From assembly GCA_900766745.1 (NCBI GenBank), contig CAAFWR010000058.1, forward strand, positions 1-14,683: a DNA stretch of 14,683 bases. Direction: 5' to 3'. The stretch is from Methanobacteriaceae archaeon. GTDB taxonomy: Archaea > Methanobacteriota > Methanobacteria > Methanobacteriales > Methanobacteriaceae. The position numbers were made by a program, and so were the translations under genes. This document shows positions 7,761 through 14,077 of this stretch, piece after piece. The notes below the pieces were generated by a model, which was not told the DNA's origin, did no database searches, and saw nothing but the letters and a program-made list of their open reading frames with translations. Position 1 is the stretch's first letter, and every line of letters begins with the position of its first letter.

Positions 7761-8834
7761 TTAAAAATCTCCATATGTTTTCAATTTTCTTTTTATATTT
7801 TCACGATTAATATGGATATATTTATCAGTAGTTTGGCTGTTGCTGTGTCCTGCTATTGATTGAACTTCTGCTATTGTTAATATTTCTGCATAATGGCTTA
7901 GTGCAGTATGTCTTAATATATGGACACTTACATTTTTGTAGTATTCAAGTGTACAGTCAATATTTTCTCTAGCTATTCTTTCATCACAGTACCCTGCATA
8001 CTTTTTTATTATATCCTGAACTGCACGTTTACTTATTCTATTTCCTTTTTGTGTTGTAAATAGTTCTTCTCGTTTTCTTTCCAGTTCTGCTTTTTTTCGC
8101 TGAATTATAGGTCTGTAGAGGCCATTTGTATCTTTTCTCAATTTTGTTATTCTTTCTTCTATCATTTTATTTAAACTGCACAAGGTATCATATGTAATGA
8201 AGGTTGTTCTGTCTTTTGATTCACCTTTTGTTGTTTCTCCTCTTAGATGCAGTTCGATTATATCTTCTTTAAAGTCAGGCAGTTTATAAAAACCATTTTC
8301 ATCTATTTCACATTCTATATCTTCTTTATTAAGGTTAGCTAGTTCTTTTAGTCTTATTCCTGAGTCTAGAAATACTTTAGCTATTGCATAATCTCTTCTA
8401 TTTCCATTTTTTTCTATAGTATCAAGGAAGAATTCGCTTTGTGGTTTTGTAAGGCTTATTTTTTCTATTCTTTTTTTAGCTGTTTCTGGATCCTCTACTT
8501 TTACTTCAATTATATCTTTCATTTTTATCGGATCGTGACCTATTTCATCTATCACTTCTTCTGAGTTAACAAATTCTATTATGTTCATCATGTAGGTTTT
8601 TACTGTTGTTCTTTTGTTGCCTCTATCTCTTAAACAGTATCTACGATATTTTTTAAGTTCTTTTTTTATATTGCGGTTATTTAACTCTTTTATTTTATTA
8701 TTTTTGAGAAATTTTATAAATTTATTTATGTTGAATGTTTGTTTTTTGATTGTTTCAGTAGTTAGATTTTTTATTTCTTGTTTTTCTTCAATGTAGTCTT
8801 CCAGGTAGCTATTTAGTTCTTCTGTTTCAATCAT
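7761..8834 (-). CDS. Tyrosine recombinase/integrase
   Basis: A 357-residue phage-type integrase. The N-terminal core-binding (SAM-like) domain spans about 5-105 and the catalytic domain about 125-350. Catalytic residues are complete: Arg161 (LDSGIRLKELANL), a Lys candidate at 203 (RGETTKGESKDR), His305-x2-Arg308 (SVHILRHTALSHY), His330 (AGHSNSQTTDKY) and nucleophile Tyr339. A charged insertion (about 240-262, RKKAELERKREELF) lengthens the catalytic domain. It should cut and join DNA at a short inverted-repeat core site through a 3'-phosphotyrosine. AAAAAGGAG precedes ATG 8834 by about 10 bases. No attachment site is obvious beside it, but 37-bp imperfect inverted repeats start 890 bases beyond its 5' end, and it is the only recombinase in the window. 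Confidence 0.93.
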   Translation of the reverse strand: MIETEELNSYLEDYIEEKQEIKNLTTETIKKQTFNINKFIKFLKNNKIKELNNRNIKKELKKYRRYCLRDRGNKRTTVKTYMMNIIEFVNSEEVIDEIGHDPIKMKDIIEVKVEDPETAKKRIEKISLTKPQSEFFLDTIEKNGNRRDYAIAKVFLDSGIRLKELANLNKEDIECEIDENGFYKLPDFKEDIIELHLRGETTKGESKDRTTFITYDTLCSLNKMIEERITKLRKDTNGLYRPIIQRKKAELERKREELFTTQKGNRISKRAVQDIIKKYAGYCDERIARENIDCTLEYYKNVSVHILRHTALSHYAEILTIAEVQSIAGHSNSQTTDKYIHINRENIKRKLKTYGDF

Positions 8835-8882
8835 GAAAACTTGTTCTCCTTTTTTAGGGTTATTTTTATATTATTTTTTTTT

Positions 8883-8942
8883 AAGTATATAAATACTTCG
8901 TAGCTTTTCGTATATTTCGTATATTATTACATAAAATATACG
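8883..8942. promoter_or_regulatory. Repeat-rich promoter/control region of the integrase
   Basis: AAGTATATAAATACTT (8883-8898) is a palindrome containing a TATA-like core suited to the minus strand. It is followed by two back-to-back copies of TTTCGTATA (8906-8914, 8915-8923) and a related CTTCGTAG (8896-8903). CGTATATT (8918-8925) is inverted at 8935-8942. Such iterated half-sites could be arm-type integrase sites or repressor sites. A further inverted pair, TAGGTTTTT/AAAAACCTA, lies at 9033-9041 and 9067-9075. Confidence 0.4.
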
Positions 8943-9168
8943 TTTCTTTTATATATAAAATTAGGTGAAAAATCTCTTTTTTAGAAAACTCCCAGAAAAG
9001 CATAAGCATATGTAGCTTTAGCTATAAAAAAATAGGTTTTTTAAAAAATTAGCTATTCAATTTTGCAAAAACCTAAAAAATGATATGGCACATATACATG
9101 TAAAACTATAAATCATAGTATTAGTAGAGAAAAAGAGAATAAATATTGAAATTTTTAAAAGATATCTA

Positions 9169-9724
9169 TTATTGTCCAAAGAAATTTAATATTTCGTCAA
9201 TCCTTTCTGAGGGATTCACGTCAAAAGGACATCTCTCATCACACTCACCACAGTAAATACAGTCAGATGCATGTTTTCTCAAGTCAAGATAATGTTTCTT
9301 AGCTAATTCATCTCCAATGGTAGCTAGATCATAATACTTATTCATTATTCCAATATCAATTCCTTCAGAACATGGCTGGCAATGATTACAGTAAATACAG
9401 TTTCCTTTTGTTAAAAAGTCAGAATTAAGAGTGTTAAGTACAGAATAGTCTTTTTCTTCAGGTTTTGCATCATAAAAATTTAAAAGGTGCTTTAATTCTT
9501 CCATATTTGAAATGCCTACAATGGAAGTTGCAATACCTGGCCTGTCAAGTCCGTACTGAACGCATTGATAAACAGACAGCTCTGTTTTTAACTGGGAAGT
9601 CTCTTTATTTAGCAATGATCCGCCAGCCATTGATTTCATAATATGTACAGCTATTCCTTTTTCCTCACATTCTCTGTAAAAGTCCATTCTCTCTTTAGAT
9701 ATTGAAAGAACGCCATCTTCTTTT
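9169..9724 (-). pseudogene. Aldo/keto reductase with 2x[4Fe-4S] domain, cut off at its 5' side by a repeat
   Basis: Only the C-terminal half of an aldo/keto reductase remains. The frame is open right up to the 37-bp repeat at 9725, where it meets a stop. Visible are a late barrel strand (GIAVHIMKSMAGGSLL), the TSIVGISNMEEL cofactor-binding segment, and a C-terminal ferredoxin-like domain with two cysteine sets: CIYCNHCQPC and CIYCGECDERCP (97/100/103/106 and 143/146/149/153 counted from the internal ATG at 9687). The N-terminal barrel with the catalytic Tyr/Lys/Asp/His is absent. An internal ATG at 9687 has no convincing ribosome site. The exact boundary at the repeat indicates recombination or insertion there rather than gradual decay. 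Confidence 0.85.
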
Positions 9725-9761
9725 GTTTAATTTTATTCTTTACCTAAACAAGAATTTAAAC
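9725..9761 (+). repeat. 37-bp dispersed repeat, copy 1
   Basis: Five copies in the window are identical over 37 bases. The left arm is GTTTAA-TTTT-ATTCTT, the centre TACCTAAAC and the right arm AAGAATTTAAAC. The arms pair as a 12-bp inverted repeat, with the four T's of the left arm unpaired. This copy separates the broken aldo/keto reductase from the ADP-ribosyltransferase module. An extra GTTTAAAC lies at 9773-9780. Confidence 0.97.
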
Positions 9762-10597
9762 TTATCTCCATAGTTTAAACAAACAAAACAAAGGAATTAA
9801 TTATGAGGCATATAAAGAATTCCAAAGACTATTTAACAAATTAAAAACAAAATTAAAATTAAATAAACGTATCCTAAAACAACCATTAACAGGACACAAA
9901 TCTAAAATAAAACTAAATAAAAATGCTAAAAATTTCATAGAAGAAACTGGTGCAACTGAAGATGGTTTACTACCTAGTGGAACACCATTAGATGAAATAT
10001 TCACTCTTGATACTAGAACACTCACAGAAAGAGAACTTGAAGTTTCTAACAGATGGTTAACTTCAGATTATAGATTATTTACAGATTTTGAAAAATTTAA
10101 TCGTAATATTGAAGATTATGCAAAATTCATGCTAGAAGAAACAAAAGGAGCATATGAACAAATAAATACGATGGAAAAGGCATTAGATGAAGCAAGGAGT
10201 ATTGCTCATGATGTGCCTATTCTTGATGATATTTTAAATAATCAAACAAAGAAAAATATTAAGCTTTTCAGAGTTCAAGAATCCTCATATAGGAGATAAC
10301 CCTAAAGTAGGAGATGTTATTGAGTTTATAAATTTTAGATCAACAGCTGTTTCAAAGGAAGGGGCTTTATGGTTTAGTAAAACAAATTCTAAAGAAATGC
10401 GGTATTTGTTAGAAATTGAAGCTCCTGCAGGAACAAAGGGAGCATATTTTGCCCCAATTGTTAAAGGAAAATTTGTTGAAGAAATGGAATTTTTACTTAA
10501 AAAATGTAAAATGGAAATTGTCGAAATGGATAAAAATGTAGTAAAAGGTGCATTAGGCGAAGACCTTAAAGTAATAAAATTAAGAATAATAACATAA
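9762..10597 (+). pseudogene. ADP-ribosyltransferase toxin module (cassette A), no start, frameshifted
   Basis: The frame opens at the edge of the repeat and has no usable start codon, so this is a C-terminal module. The first part (to TAA at 10297) has a basic linker, then a helical lead-in (NRWLTSDYRLFTDF) and KLFRVQES, the first-strand Arg. A frame change in the TATA run near 10288-10291 leads into GDNPKVGDVIEFINFRSTAVSKEGALWF, EIEAPAGTKGAYF and VEEMEFLL. This is the R / S-T-S-like / E-x-E order of the ADP-ribosyltransferase exoenzyme fold (the middle motif reads STAVS). Such domains end phage MuF-type and other polymorphic toxins and transfer ADP-ribose from NAD to a target protein. As it stands it is silent, with neither start nor intact frame. 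The gene behind it is probably its immunity gene. Confidence 0.72.
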
Positions 10598-10616
10598 AAA
10601 ACGGAGGATTAAAAAC

Positions 10617-10982
10617 ATGGTTGATAAAATGAAAGGAAAAGAGGCTGTGGACATCAATATACCCTACTTCTTAGAACATGCTGAAGAAATAATAAACAAT
10701 ACTGATGCAGTATTAAATCCTTACATAATGAGGCGCTTGACATTTCCCGAAGATGGAAGATATGCTGGTTTTTATCACATGATTGAAAAAAAACAAATTG
10801 ATAGTGGTAATTGGGGAGCTTTTCGTAGACCAGAATATTATACAAAACCTGGTGAAACAGAAAATCAAGCATTAAACAGAATAGATCATGAATATTGCGA
10901 AGCTACTGGGCACTGGGATCTCTTTGTCTGGGAGGATATTCCTAAAGATAAAAAAAAGTTATTTGGTATTATAAAAGAGTAA
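10617..10982 (+). CDS. Putative immunity protein of the ADP-ribosyltransferase cassette
   Basis: A 121-residue soluble protein that I do not recognise as a named family. ACGGAGGATT lies 7-10 bases before ATG 10617, an excellent ribosome site, and the gene starts 19 bases after the toxin module's stop. Notable are an N-terminal helical part, then the conserved-looking aromatic stretch RYAGFYHMIEKK, NWGAFRRPEYYTKPGE and HEYCEATGHWDLFVWEDIP. Position directly behind a toxin module is the only ground for the immunity role. Unlike the toxin part, it is complete and translatable. Confidence 0.6.
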   Translation: MVDKMKGKEAVDINIPYFLEHAEEIINNTDAVLNPYIMRRLTFPEDGRYAGFYHMIEKKQIDSGNWGAFRRPEYYTKPGETENQALNRIDHEYCEATGHWDLFVWEDIPKDKKKLFGIIKE

Positions 10983-11031
10983 AAATTTAATATTGTGCTC
11001 TTCTACAATTCATTAAATACCTTTTTTTCTC

Positions 11032-11469
11032 AAAATAAAGCATAATCCAATGAGATATAACTCATATATTCTAATATAATGGGGTTTAAAATGCTTTATT
11101 TTTCTATTTCTCTTTTATTTTTTCTTCTTTTTGGGGTAAAAAGTATTACTCAGTAATACTTTTTTGTAGTGGCTGCTGGTGCGGTCTTTTTATGATTATA
11201 TTTAGGAGTGCCTAAATCTTTTATACTTGTCGCAGTGATCATAAAAATTATAAACCCCATTACAACAGAAAAATAAAACCTGAAAATTTAAAGATCCATT
11301 AAAAATTTTAAAAGACCTTGGCAGCTTCAACCAATACACATAAAAATTTATAACGTCGTGGGGTTTGGTTCTGGTGCTGCCTTGCTTCTTCCTCCTTTAC
11401 TGGGTTTAAGGTTTTAGAAAGCTTTTATATAATTTTCTTGTTTGCCCTAGGTAAATTAACAATTTAGGG
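11032..11469 (-). ncRNA. Candidate structured RNA region in cassette A
   Basis: About 430 bases hold an unusual number of perfect, nested complementary stretches. They are 11032-11043 with 11091-11102 (12 bp); 11077-11088 with 11251-11262 (12 bp, TAATGGGGTTTA type); hairpin 11138-11149/11153-11164 (12 bp, loop TCA); 11187-11196 with 11238-11247 (10 bp), enclosing TTTAGG-AGTG-CCTAAA at 11201-11216; and GGCAGC/AACCAA 11320-11334 with TTGGTT/GCTGCC 11365-11381. The region is GC-richer than its surroundings. On the minus strand a good TATA box (TTATATAAAAG, 11422-11432) could start a transcript near 11400 that ends at the T-tailed hairpin at 11164-11134. A 36-residue frame on the minus strand (11260-11150, MGFIIFMITATSIKDLG...) is an alternative reading. 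I know no family that fits. Confidence 0.35.
11138..11164. terminator. Bidirectional terminator-like hairpin
   Basis: AAAAAGTATTAC and GTAATACTTTTT form a perfect 12-bp stem with a 3-base loop, giving a T run on either strand. It is the most terminator-like structure in cassette A. Confidence 0.5.
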
Positions 11470-11477
11470 TATTTTTT
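11445..11477 (+). terminator. Hairpin with T run before repeat copy 2
   Basis: CCCTA (plus AAATT after a three-base bulge) at 11445-11457 pairs with AATTTAGGG at 11461-11469. A run of six T's follows at 11472-11477, ending 2 bases before the 37-bp repeat. It would close plus-strand transcripts of cassette A. Confidence 0.4.
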
Positions 11478-11479
11478 CC

Positions 11480-11516
11480 GTTTAATTTTATTCTTTACCT
11501 AAACAAGAATTTAAAC
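11480..11516 (+). repeat. 37-bp dispersed repeat, copy 2
   Basis: Identical to copy 1 and in the same orientation, 1755 bases further on. It marks the border of cassettes A and B, with no open frame running into it on either side. The following 390 bases (11517-11908) are AT-rich without a recognisable gene; AATTGTAGAAGAG at 11556-11568 is an inverted copy of 10998-11010 in cassette A. Confidence 0.97.
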
Positions 11517-11908
11517 TTAAATCAACTAAAAAAAAGGTTTTCAATATTTTTAAACAATTGTAGAAGAGAAAAGAAAAAAGAAAAGATATGTTATTTTTTT
11601 TACTCTTCAATATACACTGTAACGATTTAGAAAAAACCTATAAAAAAAAGCTATTTTCATTCTATGCTAATTTTGAACAATGAAGATAATAAAAATAGTA
11701 AAATGTTAGACACGAAATATAGAAAACAGGGGAATTTAAAAATCACACATAAACAATATAATAAACATGATATGAAGAATTAAACAAAAAATAGTTTTAA
11801 TGGTGTTTAGATACTTTAATATCGGAAAGCCATAAACTAGTCATTATAAAAATAAACTAAACCAATGATTATTTTTAGAGTTCTAACTATTCAAATGTTG
11901 GATATATT

Positions 11909-12082
11909 CTAAAGATCCAATTCAGGATAATCTTTTTTAAGATCCTCTTTTAAATAAGCAATAGCTTCTTCACTATTGGAAAATTCACCATTTAATATTT
12001 TTTTCTGGAACTCTTCCTCAAATGAATCATCAAAATTATCGAAAATTCTAATTGGCTCATTAATATTTTTCTCTTCACTCAT
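11909..12082 (-). CDS. Small acidic putative immunity protein (cassette B)
   Basis: A 57-residue acidic protein beginning MSEEKNINEPIRIFDNFDDSF, then a helical segment EEEFQKKILNGEFSNSEEAIAYLKEDLKKDYPE. Its ATG overlaps the toxin-module stop (ATGA), and AGGAGA inside the end of the toxin frame is its ribosome site. Such overlap couples translation and is common for toxin/immunity pairs. No family is recognised; the role is inferred from position, size and charge. Confidence 0.65.
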   Translation of the reverse strand: MSEEKNINEPIRIFDNFDDSFEEEFQKKILNGEFSNSEEAIAYLKEDLKKDYPELDL

Positions 12083-12552
12083 TTAGAAATTCTCCTAAAA
12101 GTTATATATTTAGTTAGTATTTTATTATTAATATAATTATCCCATATTGCATCATAACTAGACTTATCCGTATTTAAAAGTCCATTCCCATATTCTTCTG
12201 ATAACTCTTTTATAATTTCTGTTTTATTGTTGAATGCTTTTTTATTAAATTCAGCAATGAAAACATTTTCTTTAGTATGTACAACCAGAAATCTGGGAGA
12301 TACATTTACCTTAACATTCAATATTGCAGTAACATCTTTATGATTAAATGGAGTTCCACTTAAATGACAATGTGAAGTTGCAATTTCATCACCATCCTCA
12401 AATCCAATTATAGACTCATTTACATTAACATCCCTTTCATTAAAGCTTGTGACAGTTTTTCCGACAGTATTGGTTGTTAAATTATGTAGATATCCATATT
12501 CCCATTTAGCTGTTTTTAATACTTTATCAAAGTTTACCATTGCTTCTCTCAT
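12079..12552 (-). CDS. Toxin-like C-terminal module with HxH...D motif (cassette B)
   Basis: 157 residues from an ATG 11 bases beyond the repeat at 12563, with no ribosome site; the frame is also open up to the repeat, so this is probably the tail of a longer protein. The segment ATSHCHLSGTPFNHKDV (about 58-74) gives H61-x-H63-x9-D73, close to the HxH...SxxD zinc motif of JAMM/MPN (JAB) peptidases, followed by two predicted strands (PRFLVVHTKENVFIAEF). Similar metal-motif domains occur at the ends of polymorphic toxins and phage MuF proteins. Assignment to JAMM is tentative because the Ser is Asn and spacing differs by one. Transcription would run leftwards with the immunity gene. Confidence 0.55.
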   Translation of the reverse strand: MREAMVNFDKVLKTAKWEYGYLHNLTTNTVGKTVTSFNERDVNVNESIIGFEDGDEIATSHCHLSGTPFNHKDVTAILNVKVNVSPRFLVVHTKENVFIAEFNKKAFNNKTEIIKELSEEYGNGLLNTDKSSYDAIWDNYINNKILTKYITFRRISK

Positions 12553-12562
12553 TTGTTTAGGA

Positions 12563-12599
12563 GTTTAATTTTATTCTTTACCTAAACAAGAATTTAAAC
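12563..12599 (+). repeat. 37-bp dispersed repeat, copy 3
   Basis: Identical to the other copies, same orientation. The cassette B toxin frame opens at its left edge and reads leftwards. TTGTTTAGG in the left flank (12553-12561) repeats nine bases of the element's own complementary strand. Confidence 0.97.
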
Positions 12600-12630
12600 A
12601 CAATAAACAAAATATTAGTAAAAAAAAGAA

Positions 12631-12888
12631 TTAGTATTGTTGTATCATTTGATCTCCAATACCAGTACCATCAGGAGAAAAAACATGATGTAATAAATTA
12701 AAAGCTATGCAAAATTCTTTAAATATTTCAAATTTTTCTTCCCCTTGGGATTCTTTTAAATATTTGAGTTCTTTCTTTTGTTCTTCTTCAGTTTCACATA
12801 ATCGTATATGAAGAACTTCAAAAAAAGTATCATCCTCATCTCCATAAGGGTATCCACCATATTTATCAAAATATTCAATTATATCCAT
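12631..12888 (-). CDS. Small putative immunity protein (cassette C)
   Basis: An 85-residue acidic protein (MDIIEYFDKYGGYPYGDEDDTFF...) with a Glu/Lys-rich central helix and the end SPDGTGIGDQMIQQY. GGAGGGA lies 7 bases before ATG 12888; the upstream ATG at 12903 would overlap this ribosome site and is not chosen. It stands 56 bases after the cassette C module's stop on the same strand. The N-terminal Y-FD-YGG-P-G pattern and acidic composition suit a small protein-binding immunity protein. This is inferred from context only. Confidence 0.6.
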   Translation of the reverse strand: MDIIEYFDKYGGYPYGDEDDTFFEVLHIRLCETEEEQKKELKYLKESQGEEKFEIFKEFCIAFNLLHHVFSPDGTGIGDQMIQQY

Positions 12889-12944
12889 AATGATTCCCTC
12901 CATACTACTTATTAATCAATATAAATATTTATTTAATGTTATAT

Positions 12945-13286
12945 TTAAAGTATATTAAATTTCATACCATATCCTTTCAAAATAGAATCAAATTTATTCA
13001 CATATTCATCTAAATATTTAAATTTATATTCATTGAACGCTTCCTTTTCCATTTTTCTAATTTCAGAACGAATTATGCCATCATGACTATATTTTTTCAT
13101 AATCTTACTTTTTTCAGTTTGAAGATATTTTGATTCTCTCCTTTGAAAATCAAGATACATGTCATCCCTAAAATCAGCTGTTTTAGAAATTACTTCTTCA
13201 ATTTCTTTAGAAGTTATTTTTGGATTGGTAGTAATAGCCCCAATTCCATTACCTCTTGTATCAATAAGCGAGTATTCTGGTTTCAC
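12945..13286 (-). CDS. Truncated toxin-like C-terminal module (cassette C)
   Basis: The frame is open from the repeat at 13302 leftwards; the only possible start is GTG 13286 without a ribosome site. The roughly 118 residues read PEYSLIDTRGNGIGAITTNPKI, then a long charged helical region (TADFRDDMYLDFQRR to YLDEYVNKFDSILKGYGMKF). The opening aligns by eye with the part of cassette D that follows its HxH motif (KEIWAIEARGRYSTEEIREV), so this looks like a relative of that module from which the metal-motif half is missing. If so, it cannot be active alone. The partner gene behind it is intact. Confidence 0.5.
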   Translation of the reverse strand: MKPEYSLIDTRGNGIGAITTNPKITSKEIEEVISKTADFRDDMYLDFQRRESKYLQTEKSKIMKKYSHDGIIRSEIRKMEKEAFNEYKFKYLDEYVNKFDSILKGYGMKFNIL

Positions 13287-13301
13287 TAATTTTACTGTTA
13301 A

Positions 13302-13338
13302 GTTTAATTTTATTCTTTACCTAAACAAGAATTTAAAC
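13302..13338 (+). repeat. 37-bp dispersed repeat, copy 4
   Basis: Identical, same orientation. Toxin-like frames open on both sides: cassette C leftwards and cassette D rightwards, so one copy serves two divergent modules. Confidence 0.97.
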
Positions 13339-13907
13339 GTAAAAATCCTGAAGAAGTTAAAAAGAAACTCAAATCTGGACTTCCAGAGGTATTTTCTGAT
13401 AAAGCAATTGATACAATTGTTAAAGAATGGGAAAAAAGAATCAATGCAGATATAGAGTATGGTCAAGTTTTTAGTTATGTTACTGGAGAACTTAAAGGTG
13501 AACTTTTAATAGGTAATGAAAGACATGTAACAATAATAATGCCTGACATTTTTGAAGGAGATTTAACAGCATTACATAATCATACAAAAATTGCACTTCC
13601 TGCTCCATCAGGGGATGATTTTGGTGTGTGTATGAGTAACCATGACTGTAATTTCTTCCTAGCTTTATCTCCAAAAGAGATATGGGCTATAGAAGCTCGA
13701 GGGAGATATTCAACTGAAGAAATTAGAGAAGTGGAACTAAATGTAAATGTAAATTTAATGAATATTGTGGAGGATGTGAAGAAGGATATATCTATCCCAG
13801 ATAATGAGAAAGTGAGGGTTATGAATGAAAGGGCAGGAAAGTATATAAAAAATTATATAAATAAAGTTGATCAATCTAAAGTTAAAGTTTATCAGGTGAT
13901 TTTATGA
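13339..13907 (+). CDS. Toxin-like C-terminal module with HxH...SxxD motif (cassette D)
   Basis: About 189 residues open from the repeat, with no start codon before the internal ATG at 13539, so a C-terminal module of a larger protein. A basic helical lead-in (KNPEEVKKKLKSGLPEVFSDKAID) is followed by strands and LTALHNHTKIALPAPSGDDF: H80-x-H82-x8-S91-x2-D94 from the repeat edge. This is one residue longer than the canonical JAMM/MPN zinc motif and strongly like JAB-type HNHP...S..D sites. Then come FFLALSPKEIWAIEARG and a helical C-terminus. The predicted role is a metallopeptidase or isopeptidase-type toxin domain. The stop overlaps the next gene by ATGA. Confidence 0.6.
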
Positions 13908-14029
13908 AGAAATATGAGAATATGAAATGGGAAGATATGAGAATTTTACCCCATGATGAATTTAAAAAAATACCTGAGGAATATATAAAAAAAGCAATGG
14001 ATGAATTTAATGATCGATGGTTTAGGTAA
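13904..14029 (+). CDS. Very small putative immunity protein (cassette D), possibly cut by a stop
   Basis: 41 residues, MKKYENMKWEDMRILPHDEF...NDRWFR, starting at an ATG that overlaps the toxin-module stop (ATGA). After the TAA at 14027 the same frame continues with HPDVNPYIRGDITID to a second TAA at 14075. The read-through product would be 57 residues, the same length as the cassette B partner, so the first stop may be a point mutation. Immunity function is inferred from position. Confidence 0.5.
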   Translation: MKKYENMKWEDMRILPHDEFKKIPEEYIKKAMDEFNDRWFR

Positions 14030-14077
14030 CATCCTGATGTAAATCCATATATACGTGGAGATATTACAATCGATTAA

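Noticed and set aside
7419..9168. tRNA gene or att site next to the integrase
   Set aside because: No cloverleaf, T-loop sequence or direct repeat of att type was found on either side of the recombinase.
9725..9761. Repeat as a transposon end or miniature transposon with target duplication
   Set aside because: No matching short direct duplications flank any of the five copies, and no transposase is seen nearby. A mini-element without duplications remains possible but is unsupported.
9801..10025. 74-codon frame on the minus strand
   Set aside because: It lies opposite the ADP-ribosyltransferase module, has no ribosome site and no recognisable content.
11150..11260. 36-residue minus-strand protein gene
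   Set aside because: Hydrophobic start and Pro/Ala/Thr/Lys tail look plausible, but there is no ribosome site and the frame coincides with strong helices; kept only as an alternative in the ncRNA entry.
11032..11469. RNase P or SRP RNA
   Set aside because: ACAGAA occurs near 11265, but the other conserved RNase P blocks and the SRP GNAR-loop region are not found on either strand.
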